From assembly GCA_902803745.1 (NCBI GenBank), contig CADCRB010000178.1, forward strand, positions 1 to 7,181: a stretch of 7,181 nucleotides of DNA, read 5' to 3'. The notes beneath the pieces are model-generated. The model searched no databases, had not been told where the DNA came from, and saw nothing but the letters and a program-made list of their open reading frames with translations. Each line of letters starts with the position of its first letter. Position 1 is the stretch's first letter. Positions 1 through 6,434 of this stretch are shown piece after piece. The position numbers and the translations under genes are program-made. The stretch is from an uncultured Lachnospiraceae bacterium (GTDB taxonomy: Bacteria > Bacillota > Clostridia > Lachnospirales > Lachnospiraceae).

Positions 1-512
1 CCTCCATATGCAACAGAAGAAGCGGGGAGTACCGGATAGAAGAGAGCATGAAAAATGAAAAGTTCGGCATGTTCTGTCTCTTTGACGTGGATAAATTCAA
101 ATTCGTGAATGATAACTTCGGACACGCTGCAGGTGATGCCGTACTGGTGGCTCTGGCAAGGACCATGCAAAAGACCTTCCGTACATCCGATATCCTTATC
201 AGGCTTGGCGGAGATGAGTTTGTGGTATTTGCGCTGGGGATACAGGATGTGGATCTGGGAAAGAGAGTACTGGACAGATTCTTCGGCAATATAGAGTCAA
301 TGGATATACCGGAGATCGGAGAGCATAGGATTTCCGTCAGCCTTGGAGCGGTCATTATCACAGAAACAGAAGATTTTTCTTCAATGTACGAAAAGGCTGA
401 TTCACTGATGTATGAATGCAAGAAACACTTTGGTAATACTTATGTGTTTTACGGTGAGAGTGCCGGACAGCCGGAGGAGCTGAGCGGGACGACCGGGGAT
501 TTAATGGTTTGA
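1..512 (+). CDS. Diguanylate cyclase, GGDEF domain (5'-truncated by window edge)
   Basis: C-terminal part of a GGDEF-domain protein, expected to condense two GTP into cyclic di-GMP in the cytoplasm. The frame is open to the left edge (first full codon at 3) and begins with ICNRR, which matches the (L)TGLxNRR start of GGDEF domains. The ATG at 48 is therefore an internal Met, not the start. Counting from that Met, the metal and substrate region FDVDKFKFVND (12-22) and GHAAGD (25-30) is followed by an intact GGDEF signature at 54-58 (nt 207-221). An RxxD sequence, RTSD (45-48, nt 180-191), lies five residues before GGDEF, exactly where the c-di-GMP product-inhibition I-site sits. The domain ends near YVFYGE, followed by a short hydrophilic tail of about 18 residues. 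The N-terminal sensory part is outside the window and unknown. The stop lies four bases before the GH13 start, suggesting one transcript and possible translational coupling. The domain call is very secure; the overall architecture cannot be judged. Confidence 0.95.
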   Translation, partial: SICNRRSGEYRIEESMKNEKFGMFCLFDVDKFKFVNDNFGHAAGDAVLVALARTMQKTFRTSDILIRLGGDEFVVFALGIQDVDLGKRVLDRFFGNIESMDIPEIGEHRISVSLGAVIITETEDFSSMYEKADSLMYECKKHFGNTYVFYGESAGQPEELSGTTGDLMV

Positions 513-516
513 GATC

Positions 517-2271
517 GTGAAGAAAACATTAGCATTAATATTATTCTTGATACTTCTTATTGAAGGATGTGGTACGGACATGAATAAGGCGGCGGTTATC
601 AGCCCGGATATGAAGTGGTGGCAAAAGACTATCGCTTATGAGATATATGTTAAAAGCTTTAAGGATTCTGACGGAAACGGGACAGGGGATCTTAACGGCA
701 TCACATCGGAGCTGGATCATCTTAAGGAGCTCGGAGTCGGAGCGGTATGGCTTACACCATGCTATGTTTCCCCGCAGGCTGATAACGGCTATGATATAGC
801 AGACTATTATAATATCGATCCTGCCTATGGCACCATGGAGGATATGGAAAGGCTTATAGCCGAGGCGAAGAAGCGGGATATCCGCATCGTCATGGATCTG
901 GTATTCAATCATACTTCAAATGAAAATGAATGGTTCAAGGAGTCCAGACAGAGCAGGGACGGAGAAAAGAGCGACTGGTATATCTGGGCAGATCCGAAAG
1001 AAGACGGAAGCGCGCCCACAAACTGGAGAAGTATTTTCGGAGGATCGGCTTGGGAATATGATGAAACCAGGGGACAGTACTATCTTCACACCTTCCTTCC
1101 TGAGCAGCCGGATCTTAACTGGGCAAATCCCGAAGTGCGCAAGGCTTTGCAGGATGTTGCGAAATTCTGGGCGGACAAAGGCGTGGGCGGCTTTCGGATG
1201 GATGCCATTACCTACATTAAGAAGCCGGAGACCTTTGAGGATGGTAAGCCGGATGCCGGAGACGGTATGGTGGGGATCCATTCGATGACGGCGAATACCA
1301 GCGGGATACTTGATTATCTGCATGAATTCAAGTCTGCTGTGCAGGAAGGCACCGATATCTTTACAGTCGGGGAAGCGAACGGAGTATCTGCTTCGGATCT
1401 TGGCCAATGGGTCGGGAAAGACGGCGTCTTTGATATGGTATTTGAGTTCGGTCTGACGGGGATAGATCTTCCTGACGAGACTAACTGGTGTGAAACACGT
1501 GAATGGACTCTCTTTGATTTCAAGTCCTTTTTTGATGACAGTCTGGCGGCTGCCGACGCGGCAGAAGGCTGGTTTCCGGTCTTTCTGGAAAATCATGACC
1601 AGCCCAGGTCTGTAGATCATTTCATGCCCGGGGAAGGGGACCGCATCGCCAGGGCAAAGGCACTGGCTGCACTGCTTCTTACAATGCGGGGCACACCCTT
1701 TATCATGCAGGGAGAGGAGCTGGGATATGTCAATGTTAACTGGCCCTCGATCGATGACTATGAGGATATTTCTACAAAAAATCATTATGAATTTGCCATA
1801 GGCGAGGGATATTCGGAAGAGGAGGCTATGGAAGGAGTGCACCGTTTCTCAAGAGACAGCTCGCGCACACCGATGCAATGGTCTGCTTCGGAGAATGCAG
1901 GATTTACCACCGGTACTCCCTGGCTTCCTGTGTATCCTGATTATTCAGTATTCAACCGTGACCTGGAGCTTGATGACCCTGATTCCGTGCTGAGCTTTTA
2001 CAGAGAGCTTGCGGATCTTCGAAATAAGCACACGGAGCTTATAGACGGGAAATATCAGGTTATGATCCCTGAAAACGAGGACATATATGCCTATAGCCGG
2101 GATAATGGAAGCAAAAAGGCCGTGATACTTATTAATTTTACTGACAAAGACGTATCATATGATCCCGGTCTGATAAAGGATGCGGAGTGCATCCTGAGCA
2201 CGGTATCAGATGAGGCAGCAGGCGTGCTTCATCCATACGGCGCAGCAATATATGAAATGAATTCTCACTGA
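517..2271 (+). CDS. GH13 alpha-glucosidase (oligo-1,6-glucosidase-like), predicted lipoprotein
   Basis: Glycoside hydrolase of the alpha-amylase family (GH13), closest in motifs to the oligo-1,6-glucosidase/alpha-glucosidase group (GH13_31 type). It is predicted to release glucose from the non-reducing ends of malto- or isomalto-oligosaccharides. The 584-residue protein carries the Ca-site-like loop DSDGNGTGD (50-58), region I DLVFNH (127-132), region II GFRMDA with nucleophile Asp229, region III TVGEANG with acid/base Glu286, and region IV ENHDQPR with transition-state Asp361. It also has QGEELG (398-403) and RTPMQW (450-455), followed by a beta-rich C-terminal domain. All catalytic residues are present. 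The residue after the nucleophile is Ala230; in this family Val there goes with alpha-1,6 and Ala or Thr with alpha-1,4 preference, so maltooligosaccharides are a plausible substrate (inference). The start chosen is GTG 517, because the first 17 residues (KK, then a hydrophobic run) followed by Cys18 form a lipoprotein signal. The -2 residue Glu16 is atypical. No good Shine-Dalgarno precedes GTG 517, so coupling to the GGDEF stop is likely. ATG 580 (GAAGGA at 562-567) or ATG 610 would give a cytoplasmic enzyme. Trehalose-6-phosphate hydrolase or dextran glucosidase are alternatives. Confidence 0.93.
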   Translation: MKKTLALILFLILLIEGCGTDMNKAAVISPDMKWWQKTIAYEIYVKSFKDSDGNGTGDLNGITSELDHLKELGVGAVWLTPCYVSPQADNGYDIADYYNIDPAYGTMEDMERLIAEAKKRDIRIVMDLVFNHTSNENEWFKESRQSRDGEKSDWYIWADPKEDGSAPTNWRSIFGGSAWEYDETRGQYYLHTFLPEQPDLNWANPEVRKALQDVAKFWADKGVGGFRMDAITYIKKPETFEDGKPDAGDGMVGIHSMTANTSGILDYLHEFKSAVQEGTDIFTVGEANGVSASDLGQWVGKDGVFDMVFEFGLTGIDLPDETNWCETREWTLFDFKSFFDDSLAAADAAEGWFPVFLENHDQPRSVDHFMPGEGDRIARAKALAALLLTMRGTPFIMQGEELGYVNVNWPSIDDYEDISTKNHYEFAIGEGYSEEEAMEGVHRFSRDSSRTPMQWSASENAGFTTGTPWLPVYPDYSVFNRDLELDDPDSVLSFYRELADLRNKHTELIDGKYQVMIPENEDIYAYSRDNGSKKAVILINFTDKDVSYDPGLIKDAECILSTVSDEAAGVLHPYGAAIYEMNSH

Positions 2272-2378
2272 GCAGCTTTATTGAGGATAAGGAGCAGCTG
2301 CTTAAGGATTATGGGAAAAAGGGGCTCAGCTATGATGAAAGACTTTCAGAGCTCAGCTGTCCGGCGAGGGGGCAATGA
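2256..2378 (+). pseudogene. Start-less open frame, possible gene remnant
   Basis: Between the GH13 and phosphatase genes, the frame at 2256-2378 is open and reads like protein: FIEDKEQLLKDYGKKGLSYD, then ERLSEL and a short basic end. It is amphipathic and charged, with codon choices like the neighbouring genes. It has no ATG, GTG or TTG start; the preceding in-frame stop is at 2253-2255, inside the end of the GH13 gene. Its TGA stop (2376-2378) overlaps the ATG of a 15-codon frame in an ATGA arrangement, as seen between coupled genes. It could be the tail of a gene whose front was lost when the GH13 gene was joined here, or simply chance. I do not recognise the family. Confidence 0.25.
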
Positions 2379-2422
2379 ATATTGGTCAGACTCTCGGAGT
2401 GAATGTATTGGTCGATCAATAA
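2375..2422 (+). CDS. Possible 15-residue leader peptide or broken start upstream of the phosphatase gene
   Basis: ATG at 2375 opens a 15-codon frame, MNIGQTLGVNVLVDQ, ending in TAA at 2420-2422. A purine-rich AGGGGG (2367-2372) is a strong Shine-Dalgarno-like match but only two bases from the ATG, which is tighter than usual. It shares its reading frame with the phosphatase gene, which starts at 2441, with a single stop between them; the six codons after the stop give EERWFS before the phosphatase Met. It might be a leader whose translation affects the phosphatase, the start of a once longer gene, or noise. No function can be assigned. Confidence 0.2.
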   Translation: MNIGQTLGVNVLVDQ

Positions 2423-2440
2423 GAAGAAAGATGGTTTAGT

Positions 2441-4270
2441 ATGGCATCAGCTGAAAAAAAGGTCACAGCAGAAAACGATAATACTCAGGAAAAGGCATCT
2501 GAACCGGTTTTTTCCATTGGCAGGAAGATCGGTGCGCTTGTTGCCCTTCTGGTGGTGCTTACTTTTGGTATTACCCAGCTTATTGCTTCTGAACTGCATA
2601 TGTATCTGGATGTTGCTGCTGATATCGAGAACAGCAGCCTGCTGGGACAGCTGGTGGAAGATGTTACGGACAGGGATGAAATGGTCCGGATTTATTCCAG
2701 GGGGATGGAAATATATCAGGGGATACCTGAGGAGATCAGACAGCAAAGATTCTCTGAGGAGTATCGCTCATACTACGATGAGCTTGTAACACCCAAGTAT
2801 CAGGAAGTATTCGATCTTCTGAAAACACTTTGTGGGCGTCATGGCTACCGGTGGATCGATCTCCGCGTAGAAGATCCCGATACCGGACGTATCATTTATC
2901 TTTTGGATACTGATCCGCAGGGTGATTACAAATATGGAGTGGGATACTGGGAGGAAGAGGATGAAGCAGTCCAGATCTATTCGATCTTCTCCAGTTCGGA
3001 TACGGAAGATGATGATGCAGATACAGGCGCAGATACAGATGAAGATACAGCCGATGGAACTGATTTAATAAGTGGATTTATTGACAGCATCCATAATGTC
3101 ATAGTAATGATGTCTCTTCCAAACTCACAGTTTGTGACAGAGGTTCCATATTTTGATCCATATACGGGCGAGGTCATAGGGCGTATCGGTTTCGGTGCGG
3201 ATGTAGCTCCATATTATCAGCACAGGAGAATATTTGCTTTAATCTTTATGATCTGTATGATCGTCATGTTGATACTGATCCTTTCTGTCATAAGTCTTAC
3301 GATCAGATATATGATCTCCAAACCCATCAAGGAATTGTCGAATGCGGCAAGAAATTATGTGGCTGACAAGGACAAGTATCAGTCAGGTCATTATTTCGAG
3401 AATGTCCGGGTTAAAACCAATGACGAGGTCAGGATCCTAAGGGATTCCATGAGCAGCATGGAGAAGGATATCGAAAATTATATGAATGACCTGACGGTCA
3501 TGATAGCCGATCGGGAGCACACTGCAGCAGAGATGGATGTAGGAGCCAAGATACAGATGGGTATGCTGCCTGATGAGCTCACTGACTATAACGGTATCCG
3601 CGATTTTGATATTTCTGCTTTCATACGTCCTGCAAAGGAAGTGGGAGGTGACTTCTATGATTTCTTTGCCATAGATGACGACCATGTAGCGGTGGTGATA
3701 GCCGATGTCTCAGGCAAGGGAGTTCCGGCAGCGCTTTTCATGATCCTGGTAAAGATCCTGATCATGACGGCGGGACAGACAGGAATGAAACCTGCAGGTA
3801 TTGTAGAGAGGGTAAACAGACAGCTTTGTGAAAAAAATGCCGAGGCTATGTTTGCTACTGTATGGCTGGGCATATACTGTATATCCGAAAAGAAACTGGA
3901 GTATGTCACTGCGGGTCATGAATATCCTGTGCTCTACCGGGCATCTGAGGACCGCTTTGAAATGATAAAAGAGGAGCATGATATTGCTTTAGGTGTTATC
4001 CCTGAGTATGCTTTTACCGAGCGTGAGATCCAGCTCAACAGCGGGGACAAGGTGTATCTGTATACTGATGGCATACCGGAAGCTACTGCGCCGGATGATG
4101 AGATGTACGGTCTTAACCGTCTGACTGACTGCCTTAATGCACACAGATCTGAAAAGGGAAACGGACTCCTTGATGCCGTGATAAAAGATGTGGATGATTA
4201 TGTCGGGGATGCGAGCCAGTTTGATGATATGACAAGTATACTGCTTGAGGTAAATGACAGTCCGATATAA
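2441..4270 (+). CDS. Membrane SpoIIE/PP2C-type serine phosphatase with extracytoplasmic sensor and HAMP
   Basis: A 609-residue receptor phosphatase predicted to dephosphorylate serine or threonine on a partner protein in response to an external cue. The known targets of this family are STAS-type anti-sigma antagonists. Order of parts: basic cytoplasmic N-tail; membrane segment about 28-49; extracytoplasmic region 50-262 with Cache-like strands near its end (FVTEVPYFDPYTGEVIGRIG, 231-250); second membrane segment about 263-289; HAMP about 290-345 (KPIKEL, with NDE at 327-329); a short helical linker; and the phosphatase domain from about 365 to 605. Metal-site aspartates are visible in GGDFYD (Asp404), ADVSGKG (Asp422), YTDG (Asp543) and FDDMTS (595-596), so it should be active. 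Residues 187-208 form an acidic Asp/Thr-rich insert encoded by a 12-bp tandem repeat. ATG 2441 has only a weak purine-rich site (AAGAAGAAAG, 2421-2430). No anti-sigma factor or STAS partner is in the window. The HD-GYP gene follows after 28 bases. Confidence 0.92.
   Translation: MASAEKKVTAENDNTQEKASEPVFSIGRKIGALVALLVVLTFGITQLIASELHMYLDVAADIENSSLLGQLVEDVTDRDEMVRIYSRGMEIYQGIPEEIRQQRFSEEYRSYYDELVTPKYQEVFDLLKTLCGRHGYRWIDLRVEDPDTGRIIYLLDTDPQGDYKYGVGYWEEEDEAVQIYSIFSSSDTEDDDADTGADTDEDTADGTDLISGFIDSIHNVIVMMSLPNSQFVTEVPYFDPYTGEVIGRIGFGADVAPYYQHRRIFALIFMICMIVMLILILSVISLTIRYMISKPIKELSNAARNYVADKDKYQSGHYFENVRVKTNDEVRILRDSMSSMEKDIENYMNDLTVMIADREHTAAEMDVGAKIQMGMLPDELTDYNGIRDFDISAFIRPAKEVGGDFYDFFAIDDDHVAVVIADVSGKGVPAALFMILVKILIMTAGQTGMKPAGIVERVNRQLCEKNAEAMFATVWLGIYCISEKKLEYVTAGHEYPVLYRASEDRFEMIKEEHDIALGVIPEYAFTEREIQLNSGDKVYLYTDGIPEATAPDDEMYGLNRLTDCLNAHRSEKGNGLLDAVIKDVDDYVGDASQFDDMTSILLEVNDSPI
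3017..3050 (+). repeat. Three-unit 12-bp tandem repeat coding an acidic ADT-type insert
   Basis: Units begin at 3017, 3029 and 3041. The first two share GCAGATACAG and the third is GAAGATACAG, each followed by two variable bases. Because 12 is a multiple of three the frame is kept, and the units encode ADTG, ADTD and EDTA (phosphatase residues 193-204). A degenerate SDTE just before (186-189) may be an older copy. The insert falls in the extracytoplasmic sensor and adds to a longer Asp/Glu-rich stretch. Copy-number change by slippage would lengthen or shorten the sensor without breaking the gene. Confidence 0.75.
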
Positions 4271-4271
4271 T
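4245..4271 (+). promoter_or_regulatory. Possible sigma-A promoter for the HD-GYP gene
   Basis: A perfect -10 hexamer TATAAT (4266-4271) overlaps the stop codon of the phosphatase gene. TTGAGG (4245-4250) can serve as a -35, but the spacer is 15 bases, shorter than the optimal 17, and there is no extended TGn. Transcription would start near 4278, leaving a short leader before ATG 4299. It may give the HD-GYP gene its own expression within the operon. TATAAT can also arise by chance from the codons at the gene end. Confidence 0.3.
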
Positions 4272-4298
4272 AACTGCGAAAAGTGAGTGAAAATGTAA

Positions 4299-6431
4299 AT
4301 GAGCTTCAGGCATGGTAAAGAACAGTTCTTTAGAAGAACCAACATTGCAGCATTGATAATGTGCGCAGCAGGCATCGCGCTCAATATTCTGCTGAGCGCG
4401 ATATCCGGCTGGCTCCGTCTTCCGTTTTATCTTGATACGGCGGGCACTATTGCTGTCGCTGTAATGGGGGGATATCTTCCGGGAGTAATAGTCGGATTTA
4501 CCACCAATATCATAAAAGCAATAACTGTCCAGACTTCACTGTATTATGGAGTATTAAACATTCTCATAGCTTTTACTGCTGCATTTCTTGCAGACCGTAA
4601 CTGGCACAAAAAGATTTCCGGCATCATAGGCATGACAGCTGTGTTCTGTATTATCGGCGGCGGTTTGGGAGCCTGTATCCCTTGGGCTATGGAGGGGGTG
4701 TCCTATGACAACGAACCCTTAAGCCTCATGATCCATGAAGCAGGGGTTGCGAGCCTTGGTTTATCCCGTCTTTTGGCCAGCTTAATTATTGATCTTCCGG
4801 ATAAAGCCATCTCAGTTGCACTGTCATTATTGATCATACGTATTGTTCCTGAGGGATTCTACCGTAATATCAGACTTAGCGCCTGGATGCAGAGCAGGAC
4901 CGGTGGAGATACTGTATTTGTCGAAAAGAATAAGGTCCGAGTGATCTCACTTCAGAAAAAAACACTTCTGGTTCTGGCCATATCACTGGCAACAGTATCG
5001 ACTGCCACAGCTGCGGCAAGCTATGTGATCTACAAAGATACATTGATAAGGGATCATATGAGGATCGCCAGGGGGACGGCTGAGATCGCGGCAGGGGTGC
5101 TTAATCCTGATCATATTGATGATTATCTTGAAACCAGGGGAAATTCGGATGAGTACCGTCAGATAAAGGAGAGACTTGGCAATATCCTTCAAAACTCCAC
5201 TGATATCTCGTATTTGTATGGTTACAGGATAGAAGAAGACGGATGCCATGTTGTATTTGATATTGATACGGAAGAGGAGGAAGGGGCAGAGACCGGCGCT
5301 GTCATTCCTTTTGATGAGGGATTCTCAGAGCATATCCCGGATCTGCTTGCCGGACGCGAGGTGGAGCCCGTGATAACCGATGATAAATACGGATACCTTC
5401 TTTCCTGCTATCAGCCTGTATACGATTCGAAAGGCAGATGTGTGTGCTATGTCGGCGCAGATGTCGATATGATGCAGATGAAGGTAATGCAAAGAAGCTT
5501 TATCATGAAATCCGTCTTTATCTCTTTCGGCTTTTTCATCCTGCTTTGTACCATCTCCATCAGTCTTGCGAATTATCACCTCATATATCCGATCAATTCC
5601 ATAGCATGGGGACTGGATGAGCTGGCCCGTACCTCGGGTACCCAGAAGAGCATGGATGAGGAGGTCAAACGCTTTAGAAATCTGGATATCCGTACCGGAG
5701 ACGAATTTGAGAACCTCTTTCTATCCGCCTGCAGCATGACCAAGAATCAGGCAGAGCAGATGAGGAGCATCAGGCGATTATCTGACTCCACCGCCAAGAT
5801 GCAGGACGGACTTATAGTGACTATGGCAGATCTTGTGGAAAGCCGTGACTCGGATACGGGAGCTCATGTCCAGAAGACTGCGGCATATGTCAGGATAATA
5901 GTGGAGGGACTTAAAAAGAAGGAATATTACTCCCACAAGCTTACGCCTAAATTCATGTCTGATGTGGTCCGTTCTGCCCCGCTTCATGATATCGGTAAGA
6001 TCAATATTCCCGATGTGGTATTAAACAAACCGGGCAAACTCACGGACGAGGAGTATGAGATAATGAAGACCCATACCATAGCCGGAAAGAGGATCATGGA
6101 AAATGCGATAAGCACTGTGGAAGGCGACAACTATCTTAAGGAAGCAAGGAACATGGCGGCGTACCATCATGAGAGATGGGATGGCAAGGGCTATCCGGAA
6201 GGGATACACGGCGAGGTCATACCCCTGTCAGCGCGCATCATGGCTGTCGCAGATGTGTTTGACGCTCTTACTTCACCGCGTGTTTACAAGCCGGCATTTC
6301 CTCTTGAGAAGGCTTTGGCAATACTGGAAGAAGGTAAAGGCACACAGTTCGATCCGAAATGCGTGGAAGTTTTTATGGATGCGCTTCCGGAAGTAAAGGT
6401 CGTTTTGAGAAAGTATAACAAGGATGCTTAG
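4299..6431 (+). CDS. Multi-domain membrane HD-GYP c-di-GMP phosphodiesterase
   Basis: A 710-residue receptor predicted to hydrolyse cyclic di-GMP. The N-terminal 14-185 holds about five or six membrane helices with FYLDTAGTIAVAVMGGYLPG (43-62) and TNIIKAI (69-75). This pattern resembles S-components of ECF vitamin transporters, though the likeness is judged by eye. Next come a membrane helix about 221-245, an extracytoplasmic Cache-like domain about 246-400 (DISYLYGYR; YGYLLSCYQPVYDSKG; VGADVD), a helix about 403-425, and HAMP about 426-480 (YPINSI; TGDEFENL). The HD-GYP domain spans about 500-705, with GAHVQK (His523), LHDIGK (His563-Asp564), KTHTIAG (His592), YHHERWDGKGYP (His623, His624, GYP at 631-633) and ADVFDAL (Asp652, Asp655). 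The catalytic and metal residues look complete, so activity is expected. ATG 4299 lacks a strong ribosome site and is directly preceded by an ATG-TAA pair (4293-4298). The next gene starts three bases after the stop. It may oppose the upstream GGDEF enzyme. Confidence 0.93.
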   Translation: MSFRHGKEQFFRRTNIAALIMCAAGIALNILLSAISGWLRLPFYLDTAGTIAVAVMGGYLPGVIVGFTTNIIKAITVQTSLYYGVLNILIAFTAAFLADRNWHKKISGIIGMTAVFCIIGGGLGACIPWAMEGVSYDNEPLSLMIHEAGVASLGLSRLLASLIIDLPDKAISVALSLLIIRIVPEGFYRNIRLSAWMQSRTGGDTVFVEKNKVRVISLQKKTLLVLAISLATVSTATAAASYVIYKDTLIRDHMRIARGTAEIAAGVLNPDHIDDYLETRGNSDEYRQIKERLGNILQNSTDISYLYGYRIEEDGCHVVFDIDTEEEEGAETGAVIPFDEGFSEHIPDLLAGREVEPVITDDKYGYLLSCYQPVYDSKGRCVCYVGADVDMMQMKVMQRSFIMKSVFISFGFFILLCTISISLANYHLIYPINSIAWGLDELARTSGTQKSMDEEVKRFRNLDIRTGDEFENLFLSACSMTKNQAEQMRSIRRLSDSTAKMQDGLIVTMADLVESRDSDTGAHVQKTAAYVRIIVEGLKKKEYYSHKLTPKFMSDVVRSAPLHDIGKINIPDVVLNKPGKLTDEEYEIMKTHTIAGKRIMENAISTVEGDNYLKEARNMAAYHHERWDGKGYPEGIHGEVIPLSARIMAVADVFDALTSPRVYKPAFPLEKALAILEEGKGTQFDPKCVEVFMDALPEVKVVLRKYNKDA

Positions 6432-6434
6432 TTT

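Noticed and set aside
48..50. ATG 48 as the start of the GGDEF gene
   Set aside because: The frame is open to the left edge and the upstream codons give the ICNRR motif of the GGDEF domain, so starting at 48 would cut off part of the domain.
541..912. Antisense open frame of 123 codons opposite the GH13 5' end
   Set aside because: Mirror frame of the GH13 N-terminal region; no ribosome site or domain pattern supports it.
916..1842. Long antisense open frame (308 codons) opposite the GH13 gene
   Set aside because: It lies fully within the complete GH13 coding region with all catalytic motifs, and its translation is rich in Cys, His, Arg and Pro with no recognisable domain, typical of a shadow frame.
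2271..2302. Inverted repeat AGCAGCT / AGCTGCT after the GH13 stop, as a terminator
   Set aside because: The 7-bp stem has an 18-base loop and is followed by AAGGATT instead of a T-run, so it does not meet rho-independent terminator criteria. The 3' arm is itself part of the short palindrome AGCAGCTGCT.
2281..2312. Possible promoter TTGAGG ... in the GH13-phosphatase gap
   Set aside because: At 17-base spacing the -10 position reads AAGGAT, a poor match to TATAAT, and the segment overlaps the protein-like remnant frame.
2403..2789. Forward open frame of 128 codons overlapping the phosphatase start
   Set aside because: It overlaps the well supported phosphatase N-terminus in another frame and its translation is basic and Trp-rich without domain features.
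4271..4298. c-di-GMP riboswitch in the leader of the HD-GYP gene
   Set aside because: The gap is only 28 bases, far too short for a GEMM-type aptamer, and no conserved riboswitch motif is visible in any gap.
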